Below are positions 1 to 11,255 of a stretch of DNA of 64,000 nt, piece by piece; within the stretch, counting starts at the first letter, position 1, and the number at the start of each line of letters is the position of its first letter. This DNA is from Sipunculus nudus (Eukaryota; Annelida; Sipuncula; Golfingiida; Sipunculidae), in NCBI GenBank assembly GCA_026874595.1, contig CM049310.1, positions 68,340,056 through 68,404,055 on the forward strand, in the 5' to 3' direction. The notes below the pieces were generated by a model. The model saw only the letters and a program-made list of their open reading frames with translations, had not been told where the DNA came from and made no database searches. Made by a program: the position numbers and the translations under genes.

Positions 1-1168
1 AAACGACCAAAATGCCATACGTACTAAACAACACGAGTAAAATGATTAAATATGGGATGCCCAGCCTGAGCGGAGGAATTATCAATGCAGGTCTTAACTA
101 AAAGAAAACCGTAAAGCAAAAATAATATAAACTAAAGAACATTAACGCCCGTGCGGTTAAAAGATTAAACTGGGCCATCTAAAAGAGCTTCATTAACATT
201 TGTTAACCAATCCTTTAACATGATGACTTTGTCAACTTACTGGAGAGTGTAAATTGAAATTTTAGTTTTTTATTGAATATAAAGTTAATTTCATCTTTAA
301 ACAAGAAAGACACATGGTAGAATAAAAAATAATATAAGGGGTTGGAATACTGCCATATAGTCTAATATTATCCCGCTAAAATGGGGCTTGTTTTTACAGG
401 GGGCTTAAAATCATGTACTACATTTTTTTTATTATATCATGTTATAATATCATGCGAAAATAAAAATGAATTTCATAAATACATACAGAGATCAGCAAGA
501 ACACATAGCAAGATTTATAATGATATACATTTCATAGGTATAAAATGAATCTCATTTAAGTATTAATTACTTTTGGAATGAATGTTTAATGAAGGGGGTT
601 TGCCAGGAGTGCTGTATTAAATTAATGACAGTATCTAGTCTAATAGATTTAATTCTTTTTGGCCGGCAAATTAGCGCCACCTGTCACACCGATTTCCTTC
701 GTAATTTTATTTTGCCGTTATCGGCAGTTATATGTGTGGGCGACAGATTTAGGCTGATTGGATCTGCCTCCAGGAACAAACTAGGAGCAAGCTAAATATG
801 GCTGATTAAAACGGGAACACAGACATGCAAACCCTCCGGCGGGCTACACACTCATGGCAAACATTGTTTACAACCATTAAAGTCTTATGTGTCTATTTAT
901 ATGTCTGTCATTATTTTTTTAAACAAAATGAACCATGGATCAAGACGCCCAGCTCATAAAATACTGCTTCTTCTAAATATCGGACATCAAAACAAAGGAA
1001 AAAAGAGCAGCAAATATGTTAAAATGCTCTGCAGAACGGGACATGTAATTTATAATTAATAATTATAATAACAATAATAATAATAACATTAAATATATAT
1101 AAAGATATGCAGCTCTACTTTTATGTATCAAGCACTTTGATCCTGGAAAGCCAACCGAACCCTTTCAG

Positions 1169-1169
<1 letters not shown>
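1..1169. other. AT-rich non-coding flank
   Basis: No exon with consistent splice sites or recognisable protein was found on either strand. The short open frame at 589-795 (+) has no family features. Probably an intron or the downstream region of the GARNL3-like gene. Confidence 0.5.

Positions 1170-1222
<53 letters not shown>
1170..1222. repeat. (AT)n microsatellite
   Basis: Uninterrupted AT dinucleotide tract of about 53 bp directly abutting the left arm of the foldback element. Confidence 0.95.
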
Positions 1223-1224
<2 letters not shown>

Positions 1225-1597
1225 TGTATAAGGAATCAAACGATTGTAAGCATCGTGTTTACTAATCAGTTTCGTACCGTTGTACGGCACTCATCAGAAC
1301 GATATGAATGAAGGGGTTGTACATTGAACAACTGGTTGTTCACTGGAGCGTGTTTGTGGTTATTACAATGTGGATTTGTACAACGTGCCTAATCTGGATT
1401 ACTCTTTGTGCTAAGTTTACGTAACAGGAATTTGTTAGCGTGTCTGCAACTTGTTACAAGTTCATTGCGTTGTGAACCAGTTGTTCAATGTACAACCACT
1501 TCATTCATATCGTTCTGATGAGTGCCGTACAACGGTACGAAACTGATTAGTAAACACGATGCTTACAATCGTTTGATTCCTTATACATGATATATAT
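1215..1597. mobile_element. Foldback element / MITE with long inverted arms
   Basis: Two near-identical inverted arms of about 125 bp (1215-1343 and 1472-1597) flank a spacer of about 128 bp. For example, ATCATGTATAAGGAATCAAA on the left is matched by its reverse complement at the right end, and the inner arm ends meet at TGTTCAATGTACAAC. No ORF is present. The outer ends run into AT-rich sequence, so any TA-type target duplication cannot be read. Family unknown. Confidence 0.8.
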
Positions 1598-1667
1598 TGA
1601 TACGCTCTGGTTATACCATAGAGCACTTTGCCTTCAGTGCATTGCCAACAGCCTAGAAAGAACAATT

Positions 1668-1697
1668 GTATATATATATATATATTTATATATATAA
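1668..1697. repeat. (TA)n microsatellite
   Basis: Short imperfect TA tract with one interruption. Confidence 0.85.
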
Positions 1698-2912
1698 CAA
1701 TACATGAGACAAAGACTTGGACAGCTGGGCTGAATGTCATAGAACAGCGTAATAGATGATAGTTCAATAAAAAGAAACATTTGTCGGGTCAATGAATGAA
1801 ATAAAAATGCTCCATGCAGGGTAAGCAAGATTCTGCAGAACAGCTTAATACACTATGTGATGATGTACATATGCCAGTTAATCCCTTTCACTGTCCAACT
1901 CAAAAAAGTGTAAAATGTCATCGTCTCTGTTGCGTCCTATAACTTTCAACTTGTTACAATCGTGCGTCACAGAACGGACATCATAGTCATGAGAGGGCAC
2001 AGTTGATAACTAGAAAAGGTTGGCAAAAGGTTTCCCAGGTGACGGCGGGTCCCAGTTATTCTGTATGGCTGGATGTGGAGGATAAGGGGCAATGAAAGTA
2101 GAGCTGAGATGATGTTCAGTCAGCTAAGATAACGACATATTCAGTTAATTGGGCTACTGAGCTGGATGTGTATTAAGAACGCTGGGGCTTTCTAGTCTTA
2201 AAAAATAAAAGGGAAAATGCTTTAAAAAAGAAAAATTGCAAGATTGTTGGCCCCACAGGTCTTAGGTACCCAAAAAACTGTAAAAAAATCTGTGCATCAA
2301 TACGTCCGCCTATTTCATTTGGCAGCCGTTCCTAAAATCTGATTTTGTAAGGGCTTGAGCTTCTACAATGCTCGGCCCTTTTTTTCCTTCATAGATAGCT
2401 TTGAGAAAATAACCTAACAGTAGTCTGATTTGTAGTCGTCAAGGACCCTCAAATCAAGAGCTTGTTTGATTTTAGAATGACACACCCTGGGTCTACCGTT
2501 ATTGATTTGTACATTGCTATTGAGCACACTGAAGGCTGTATTCTGTCATTTTAAGTACACAAATAAAATGCACAAAATTAATTAAATTGTCGATGGCACC
2601 ACAGGTAATATGGAAAAGTATTTGAATACGCTGCCACACCAACTTTAATGACAATCCAGCCAGCCATTTCTGAAATATGATCTTTTGTATGAAGTTTTAC
2701 TACAAAAGATTAGCAATTTGTTCAAGTTGTTTTTCCCACAGCTTGAAAAAGTTAGTAACCTTGTGTTTAGTTTGAATGCGAAGCGGAAATTACAATGCTT
2801 TAGGAGCATATCTTAACAGAAAACGGGTAAAAACATGTGCGTAAATAGTTATACACGAGGACATATTCTAACGTAAATAAATACAGATAGAATGGAGAGA
2901 AAAGAGTTTTAG
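1698..2912. other. Non-coding stretch
   Basis: I see no exon, RNA gene or clear repeat here. The sequence is AT-rich with scattered homopolymers. Confidence 0.5.
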
Positions 2913-2916
2913 ACAT

Positions 2917-3319
2917 TGTTACGAAGACATAATGCTCAGAGGATAAGACTGGGCCGATCCGGGATTCGAACCCGTGTTGGTGGCGCACATGTCCGGCGTT
3001 CCAACCGCTTCGCTAGCAGTTCGGCCCGCTTTTATGTCAACCCGTAACACACCCCCTCTTTAGAGCGTTATGTATCAGAACAAGATTAATTATCCCAGGA
3101 GTCACACTTCGGTGAGCTTATTCCCTTGGCCACCAAGTTAACCATCACATTGGACGATCCCCATTTTTGTTACGAAGACATATTGAGGATAATACTGGGC
3201 CGATCCGATATTCGAACCCATGTTGGTGGCGCACATGTCCGGCGTTCAAACCGCTTCGCTAGCAAAGCAAGCTTCACTAGCGAGACAGTTCGGTCCGCTT
3301 TTATGTGCACCCCGTAACA
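2917..3319 (-). mobile_element. TRIM-type miniature LTR retrotransposon, copy 1
   Basis: Two direct repeats, 2917-3049 (133 bp) and 3168-3319 (152 bp), each begin TGTTACG and end CGTAACA on the plus strand and enclose a 118-bp non-coding interior. The 4-bp duplication ACAT is at 2913-2916 and 3320-3323. Sense is the minus strand: next to the upper LTR is a decayed primer-binding site (TGGGG...TCGTCC), and before the lower LTR is a purine tract AAAGAGGGGG. The lower LTR is shorter by about 20 bp, apparently a deletion between short CTAGC repeats. The element sits in the intron 28 bp after the chosen donor of exon v. Confidence 0.88.
2950..3029 (-). other. tRNA-like Pol III module inside the TRIM LTR
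   Basis: On the minus strand the LTR contains GGGCCGA and, about 70 nt later, TCGGCCC, a perfect 7-bp acceptor-like stem. Between them lie an A-box-like TAGCGAAGCGGTTGG and a canonical B-box GGTTCGAATCC. In this shortened LTR copy the length is close to a tRNA. I could not identify a convincing anticodon stem, so this is a tRNA-derived promoter module and not a tRNA gene. Equivalent modules are in all four LTRs (also near 3189-3300, 56528-56634 and 56803-56906). Confidence 0.75.
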
Positions 3320-3347
3320 ACATGTAAAAACACAATAACGATTCTAC

Positions 3348-3575
3348 CCACATCTCTAGGAAGCTGTATCACTGGACCGGATCGCCTCGTCAGGCCCATG
3401 CGGACACTGCGCATGCGTGGGTCATGATCGATCGCTTCCGGTGGATTGACGAGGGGCGACAGCATGCTGTGAGGGTTGGCTGGTTGTGGGCCATGAAGTG
3501 GCTTGTCTGTGTTGATCTGTCCCACCAAGCACGTCAGAGGGATCTTGTAAATGTTCACAGGAATAGTAGCTGAAG
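3348..3575 (-). CDS. GARNL3: GARNL3-like gene, exon v (last recognised exon)
   Basis: Minus-strand exon of about 228 bp. The acceptor TTTTCTAG is clear and in phase with exon u. It encodes SATIPVNIYKIPLTCLVGQI, then a Pro-rich stretch and RMGLTRRSGPVIQLPRDVG. YKIPL..LVG is the conserved short motif after the CNH domain of GARNL3. The lower boundary is uncertain: I chose donor GTAGAA, but the frame stays open past it until it meets the TRIM retrotransposon. Later C-terminal exons are not visible below 2.9 kb and are presumably outside the window. Confidence 0.8.
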
Positions 3576-4651
3576 CTAGAAAATATGTGGACAGGAATTA
3601 ATCAGATTACAGACATGCACGCACATAAATATGAATGAACTAAGCATACATGTTTATGTATAATCAACTTATCCTCAAATTGGAATTATAGCTCCTATAT
3701 ACATGTATATTATAAATCATTTATGATAAGTTCAAACTGAACTGATCTTCTGCTGACGGCTAAGCAAATGTCAACCGGGGCGCTGGCGAAAGTATTGGAA
3801 ACTTCAGGTCAAGTGGTTTGAACGTTAAAATACAGGCTTATAGTGTGATCGATGCACCGTCTCAGGTCTTTTCTTCATATATAAATATGATTTTCTTTGC
3901 TGAGTTTTATCAAACTGTATAAAATATGAAGATGTCACAGGCGGCCACAAAATCTATATGTCAAACATTTCCCTATCAGCACTCACAAAACCTCTCATAC
4001 TTCCATTAACAAATTTATCTCATGTTTAATGGAATTTACACAGGTTGTTCAGAAATCAAACGTTTATTATCATTTTCCAAATATGCAAGAGAAGCAACAT
4101 ATACTGGTGGACGTTTGGATGGTTTTTCACAGGATCTTCATGACCCACTATAGCAATTAGGATGAAAATGGTGGACACATTTGGCCTATCGGAGTCTCCA
4201 AACTTCAATGGTCCAGGTTGATATATTTTAATAAGTTGTAAGTTAAAATAAATTGTTGTAAACAATGGCTATTCTACGACTATTTATCTTTAATCTTTTT
4301 GTTATTCATGCATATATAAGTTATACTACCACGGGATCGAAAAAAAGAGACCAAAAAGACAGAAAACTTGTTACATTAACAATAACTAAGAGGTAATTAT
4401 ATAGATTTTTCAGATTAAATCACTGGATGGATCAATTCAGAACAATCAGGTAACAGGATTATTATCCCTGTGATCAAACTATTATATATCATGCGTCACC
4501 TCCAAATCCACGACTATGCAAGTGCCAATGTCAAATTTACTATAGAAGTCTGGTCTATAAGGCTCCCGCTAAAGGTGTTCATAGAAATGAACAACACACA
4601 AACAACGTTCTTTATACTACAGTATACAGTAAGGCAGTGTATATTTCATAG

Positions 4652-4653
<2 letters not shown>

Positions 4654-4689
<36 letters not shown>
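4654..4689. repeat. (AT)n microsatellite
   Basis: Perfect TA/AT dinucleotide tract of about 36 bp. Confidence 0.95.
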
Positions 4690-4692
<3 letters not shown>

Positions 4693-4915
4693 CGGTCTGG
4701 CGTGAGATCGACATGCATATCCCAAGCCAGAGATCACGAGCTTCATAGCAAACTCCAATAACAAAGGTACAGGCCTAATAAACAAACCGGCCATGTTTAT
4801 ATATTATAAGCTCTATCAGTCACTTAACGAGTCGTCCTCTTCACCGTCACGAGTCCCAAAGTCCGTGTTACTGCTAAGCGGCAGGCGACGGTATCAAACC
4901 ATATTACCTGGACCT

Positions 4916-4931
4916 CCCCCCCCCCCCCCCC
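4916..4931. repeat. Poly-C tract (16 C)
   Basis: Uninterrupted C homopolymer. It is one of at least eight long G/C runs in the window. Confidence 0.95.
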
Positions 4932-5103
4932 AAGGCGGATACAGTTACGACTATAAACTCCTAGACTTCACCATGATTACCGATCCCAATTTAATTGTCT
5001 TCTCGTACTTTATTTCATAACGTGCCGGTTATTGTCTGGTCCCATTCAATTGTTAGACTTATATTATATCCTGTAGGAAATCTAGCGGTAGTATTATACT
5101 TAC

Positions 5104-5197
5104 CTGACGGTGAGGGCGGTGGGGACATACTGTGTTCCCGTAATTTGTCATTCGGGCTGTTCGGAACAGAAGCAGTTGATGCGAAGAAAATGTCACA
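5104..5197 (-). CDS. GARNL3: GARNL3-like gene, exon u (post-CNH)
   Basis: Minus-strand exon of 94 bp, acceptor TTGTTTCAG, donor GTAAGT. Phase 0 start, ends with one base. It encodes CDIFFASTASVPNSPNDKLR then EHSMSPPPSPS. It begins with the CDI(F/Y)F motif following ITSK of exon t, then becomes a Ser/Pro-rich, probably disordered, segment as expected after the CNH domain. Confidence 0.86.
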
Positions 5198-6321
5198 CTG
5201 AAACAATATTTCCCATAAATATTAATGACCATTCAAATGAGGATGTCCCCCTGAAGCTCTGAGTATTCTTTAATGCCTGAGATTTCATGATTTCAAAGTA
5301 AAAAATGTGTATAAAATGAGAGATGGGGTCCTAGGGTGTTAGTCTTATTTCTCTTTGATTATGCCAGTTGATGTAATGTATCCCTGTCACTGATAAATGT
5401 CTAGCTTGTATCACGTCACCAGTGGCATACATGTCAGCCTTTACATGGTCCCATTCTGATGAACTTTTAAAACAGTTCCACTCAATGATGCTAATCACAG
5501 AAGTGTCTAGACGACAACCAGAAATGGACTTCTGTCTTGTATATAAACACGGATCTTAAGTGTATAGGCGTATACTTAATGTCTAGAATACAGGTCTAAG
5601 GCAAGCCATGGATCAACGAAACATATTAATAAAACATTTAATCAATGTGATTATTATATAGAGAAGGTTTAGGTAGCAGCAATTAAAAAAAAATTTATAT
5701 ATCTAAAATCAGTTTTAAAATGTTTTAAACCTACATTAGACCCAACAAGTATACATTATTATAAACCTGGTACGGTGTTCTCTCTGATGATATAATTTTA
5801 TTTAATTTCGTTCCCTTTCATCTGAGATTTTGACATTTTAAATGTTTTTTTTAATAGTACGTAATTTTAAGCACCCAGTAGCAGCCATTCACTTTTTAGC
5901 GGGCTAAAAACTACTTGAAAATATCTAAAAATATCTACCTTAAAACTGAAATTTTATTTTATGTTTTAATAAAAGATTTTAATTTAATTTTTAATCAATC
6001 AAGACACACCATAGAGGATAAAACGCCTTTTTAGATAATAATATCATGTACTTTATTATCAGCCCGTTAAAAAGTGGCGCAAAAAGATGCTTAAAATAGC
6101 GTGAAATATAAAAGTAAAAAAAAAATAAATGTTAAATATCATAGGAAAATAAAAAAAAGTTACAAAATATATTTACCATCAGCACAAACACTGCACCAGG
6201 TTTAATATAATATATATAAAAAATTTAAGAGGGGCGGAGATATTTTGGTTGATTTTGAATTAGTTTTTTATCAAATCGTAGCTAATTGATATTTATTTGA
6301 TTTATTTTACAAATGACTTAC
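5198..6321. other. Intron between exons t and u
   Basis: Very AT-rich with A and T runs (for example near 6110-6160). No repeat family or exon recognised. Confidence 0.55.
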
Positions 6322-6521
6322 TTTGGAAGTGATATGGATGAGCTTAGGCATGGTCATGGAATGTACGAGGTTTCCGTTTATGATGAGTCTGATTTCTATG
6401 GTGTCTGGTGTGAACGCCAGTATGTAAGGGAAGGCACACACGATAGCCCGCGGCTCAGAGTTCCACGTGAAATCAAACTCATGAGATGTTTCCTCCTTCA
6501 GCTTTTGAAAATGACTTGAAT
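6322..6521 (-). CDS. GARNL3: GARNL3-like gene, exon t (end of CNH domain)
   Basis: Minus-strand exon of 200 bp, acceptor ATATTTCAG, donor GTAAGTCA. Two bases complete a Tyr codon, then 66 codons containing HFQKLKEETSHEFDFTWNSE, AIVCAFPYILAFTPDTIEIR and LIINGNLVHSMTMPKL, ending ITSK in phase 0. The W..EP..(I/V)VCAFPYILAF....IEIR....G.LV motif is typical of the last CNH strands. Confidence 0.94.
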
Positions 6522-6834
6522 CTGAAATATTAGGTTCATTATCAGTACAAAACTAATATTATAAACTATTTATATTCAACTGAACAATGTTCACGAGTAT
6601 CAAAACACTACAAGGGCTTTTGATATGTTTACACCGGCCATGGTATAGCAATCGCAACTATTATTTACCAACAGCGGAAAGCAAGGACGTACATTCGCAT
6701 ATATTCCTATAAACACCTTTACACTATATATATATATTAATGTTTAAAATATGCGTTATGGATTCCGTATCTATCTCCTGATTTAATCTAGACTGTAGTG
6801 TAAAGTATGCATGTTCAGATTGACTGATACTGAC

Positions 6835-6901
6835 AGTTGTAACAGAGGAGAAGTTCGGGTTCGTCGTCCTCGTAGATATCAAGAGCCGCCACAAAGTTCA
6901 C
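6835..6901 (-). CDS. GARNL3: GARNL3-like gene, exon s (CNH domain)
   Basis: Minus-strand exon of 67 bp, acceptor GTTTCAG, donor GTCAGT. Phase 0 start, ends with one base. It encodes VNFVAALDIYEDDEPELLLC then YN. The V..VAA.D.YED.EPELLLCYN motif is conserved in GARNL3 CNH domains. Confidence 0.92.
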
Positions 6902-7248
6902 CTGAAACAAATAATATGGTTGCAGTGGCAATAAGAATAGTTCTCACAACACTAAAATCACTAGGTGACAAAGCATGCTTGAGTGTTTGGCTTAATTGTG
7001 TGTAAATTCATTGTGTAAAAAGATTTCAAGCTTTCAGTAAGGCATTCGATCACTTGGGTCATACCCTTAAATGTGTACATTCAATTAATCCTTCCAATAA
7101 ATTCCTTGAATGAGCCTTCTCGATTGAAATTCGTGACCGTAGAGACGTACACGAGACTTAGAAGGAGTGAGAATATTTTACTATTTACTGATTTTCAGTG
7201 AGTGGTCTTTCAAAGAGGACGTGAACGGACCCCAGCAATAAGACTGAC

Positions 7249-7401
7249 CTTGTTTGCCTCCACCTGATAAAGCTGTAGTGTGTCGCCATTCCTCTCGTTG
7301 ATAAGGTCAAACTGGTTCTTGTAGGCGATACAGATCTGATTGTCGCTTTTTGAACCGTCCACTAATGTCATCAGCTGAGGAACCTCAAAAGCCTGGATCT
7401 C
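7249..7401 (-). CDS. GARNL3: GARNL3-like gene, exon r (CNH domain)
   Basis: Minus-strand exon of 153 bp (51 codons, phase 0 to 0), acceptor TTGCAG, donor GTCAGT. It encodes EIQAFEVPQLMTLVDGSKSD, then NQICIAYKNQFDLINERNGD and TLQLYQVEANK. The motif ICIAYKNQFDLINE..GD is a CNH signature (compare IC.AY.NQFDL in GARNL3). It is separated from exon q by the 50-bp minisatellite. Confidence 0.94.
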
Positions 7402-7649
7402 CTGCAACAGAGAAAAGCCTGCCTTCAATAACACTAGACAGCGATGCAGTCATAACGCACTGCAAGAAACCTGGATTCCTTACTTCCCTAAACAGTGGTT
7501 CTGACAGCACAAAATCAGATGTTGTAACTACATGAAACTATATTTCAACACAGTGAGAAAAATGGGTGTCTATGATACTGAATAATGTTGTATCTCAACC
7601 TAAAGATATATGGTCATAATGCAGTAAACCGCTGTAATCTGCAGGCAGA

Positions 7650-10600
7650 TAGAAACCTGGCGTCCCGAATAGGAAAAACTGCTGTGCTATGAAGGTGGAC
7701 ACAAACCACAGTTCCATATTATAGAAAAATGGTGTACTATGAAGGTAGACACAAACCACATGTCAATATTACAGGAAACTGCTCTACTATGAAGGTAGAC
7801 ACATACCACAGGTCGATATTACAGGAAACTGCTGTACTATGAAGGTGGACACAAATCATAGGTCCATATTACAGGAAACTGCTGTACTATGAAGGTTGAC
7901 ACAAACCAAATTTCCATATTATAGAAAATGGTGTACTATGAAGGTAGACACAAACCACAGGTCCATATTACAGCAAACTGCTGTACTATGAAGGTAGACA
8001 CAAACCACACGCCCATATTATAGAAAAATGGTGTACTATGAAGGTAGACACAAACCACATGTCCATATTACAGGAAACTGCTGTACTTAGAAGGTAGACA
8101 CAAACCACACCCCATATTATAAAAAATGGTGTACTATGAAGGTAGACACAAACCACATGTCAGTAATACAGAAAACTGCTGTACTATGAAGGTAGACACA
8201 AACCACAGGTCCATATTACAGTTACAGGAAACTGTTGTACTATGAAGGTGGACACAAACCACATGTCAATATTACAGGAAACTGCTGTACTATGAAGGTA
8301 GACACAAACCACATGTCAATATTACAGGAAACTGCTGTACTATGAAGGTAGACACAAACCACAGGTCAATATTACAGGAAACTGCTGTACTATGAAGGTA
8401 GACACAAACCACCGCCCATATTATAGAAAAATGGTGTGCTATGAAGGTAGACACAAACCACATGTCCATATCATAGAAAATGGTGTACTATGAAGGTAGA
8501 CACAAACCACAGGTCAATATTACAGGAAACTGCTGTACTATGAAGGTAGACACAAACCACAGGTCCATATTACAGGAAACTGCTGTACTATGAAGGTAGA
8601 CACAAACCACACGCCACTATTATAGAAAAATGGTGTACTATGAAGGTTGACACAAACCACATGTCCATATTATAGAAAATGGTGTACTATGAAGGTAGAC
8701 ACAAACCACAGGTCCATATTCCAGAAAACTGCTGTACTATGAAGGTGGACACAAACCACAGGTCCATATTACAGGAAACTGCTGTACTATGAAGGTAGAC
8801 ACAAACCACAGGTCAATATTACAGGAAACTGCTGTACTATGAAGGTAGACACGAACCACAGGTCCATATTACAGGAAACTGCTGTACTTAGAAGGTAGAC
8901 ACAAACCACACCCCATATTATAAAAAATGGTGTACTATGAAGGTAGACACAAACCACATGTCAGTAATACAGAAAACTGCTGTACTATGAAGGTAGACAC
9001 AAACCACAGGTCCATATTACAGTTACAGGAAACTGTTGTACTATGAAGGTGGACACAAACCACATGTCAATATTACAGGAAACTGCTGTACTATGAAGGT
9101 AGACACAAACCACATGTCAATATTACAGGAAACTGCTGTACTATGAAGGTAGACACAAACCACAGGTCAATATTACAGGAAACTGCTGTACTATGAAGGT
9201 AGACACAAACCACACGCCCATATTATAGAAAAATGGTGTGCTATGAAGGTAGACACAAACCACATGTCCATATCATAGAAAATGGTGTACTATGAAGGTA
9301 GACACAGACCACAGGTCCATATTATAGAAAAATGGTGTTCTTTGAAGGTGGACATAAACCACAGGTCCATTTTACAGGAAACTGCTGTACTATGAAAGTA
9401 GACACAAACCACAGGTCAATATTACAGGAAACTGCTGTACTAAGAAGGTAGACACAAACCACAAGTCCATATTACAGGAAACTGCTGTACTTAGAAGGTA
9501 GACACAAACCAAAGGTCCATATTACAGAAAACTGCTGTACTATAAAAGTAGACACAAAACCACAGGTCCACATTACAGTTACAGGAAACTGCTGTACTAT
9601 GAAGGTGGACACAAATCACATGTCAATATTACAGGAAACTGCTGTACTATGAAGGTAGACACAAACCACAGGTCAATATTACAGGAAACTGCTGTTATGT
9701 GAAGGTAGACACAAACCACACGCCCATATTATAGAAAAATGGTGTACTATGAAGGTAAACACAAACCACATGTCCATATTATAGAAAATGGTGTACTATG
9801 AAGGTAGACACAAACCACAGGTCCATATAACAGAAAACTGCTGTACTATGAAGGTGGACACAAACCACAGGTTCATATTACAGGAAACTGCTGTACTATG
9901 AAGGTAGACACAAACCACAGGTCAATATTACAGGAAACTGCTGTACTATGAAGGTAGACACAAACCACAGGTCCATATTACAGGAAACTGCTGTACTTAG
10001 AAGGTATACACAAACCACACCCCTATATTATAAAAAAATGGTGTACTATGAAGGTAGACACAAACCTCATGTCAGTTATATAGAAAACTGCTGTACTATG
10101 AAGGTAGACACAAACCACGTTTCAATATTACAGGAAACCGCTGTACTATGAAGGTAGACACAAACCACACACCCATATTATAGAAAAATGGTGTACTATG
10201 AAGGTAGACACAAACCACATGTCAATATTACAGGAAACTGCTGTACTATGAAGGTAGACACAAACCACACGCCCATATTATAGAAAAATGGTGTACTATG
10301 AAGGTAGACACAAACCACATGTCAATTTTATAGAAAATGGTGTACTATGAAGGTAGACACAAACCACAGGTCCATATTACAGAAAACTGCTTTACTATGA
10401 AGGTGGACACAAACCACAGGTTCATATTACAGGAAACTGCTGTACTATGAAGGTAGACACAAACCACAGGTCAATATTACAGGACACTGCTGTACTATGA
10501 AGGTAGACACAAACCACAGGTCCATATTACAGGAAACTGCTGTACTTAGAAGGTATACACAAACCACACCCCCATATTATTAAAAAATGGTGTACTATGA

Positions 10601-11255
10601 AGGTAGACACAAACCACATGTCAGTAATACAGAAAACTGCTGTACTATGAAAAAAGACACAAACCACGTGTCAATATTACAGGAAACCGCTGTACTATGA
10701 AGGTAGACACAAACCACACGCCCATATTATAGAAAAATGGTGTACTATGAAGGTAGACACAAACCACATGTCAATATTACAGAAACTGCTGTACTATGAA
10801 GGTAGACACAAACCACACGCCCATATTATAGAAAAATGGTGTACTATGAAGGTAGACACAAACCACATGTCAATATTACAGGAAACTGCTGTACTATGAA
10901 GGTGGACACAAACCACAGGTCCATATTATAGAAAAATGGTGTACTATGAAGGTAGACACAAACCACATGTCAATATTACAGAAAACGGCTGTACTATGAA
11001 GGTGGACACAAACCACAGGTCCATATTACAGGAAACTGCTGTACTATGAAGGTAGACACAAACCACAGGTCAATATTACAGAAAACTGCTGTACTATGAA
11101 GGTGGACACAAACCACAGGTCCGTATTACAGGAAACTGCTGCACTTTGAAGATAGACACAAACCACACGTCCATATTACAGGAAACTGCTGCACTCTGAA
11201 TGCAGGAACAAACCGGCCTCCCAAAATACAGAAAATTGCTATGCTCTTGATCTGG
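7650..11255. repeat. 50-bp minisatellite array (about 72 copies)
   Basis: Tandem units of about 50 bp lie in the intron between exons q and r. The core reads GAAGGTAGACACAAACCACA, followed by either an ACAGGAAACTGCTGTACTAT arm or a TATAGAAAAATGGTGTACTAT-like arm. Longer-range duplication is visible: the block starting at 8081 recurs at 8882 (801 bp, 16 units). Edge units on both sides are diverged. Short open frames inside (9948-10151 +, 11094-11279 -) are repeat artefacts. Confidence 0.95.

Larger units (their letters stand above)
3576..5103. other. Intron between exons u and v
   Basis: Contains an (AT)n tract (4654-4689) and a run of 16 C (4916-4931). Otherwise I see nothing recognisable. 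Confidence 0.6.

Noticed and set aside
2950-3029. A functional tRNA gene
   Set aside because: A-box, B-box and acceptor-like stem are present, but no convincing anticodon arm, and the block is part of a repeated LTR.
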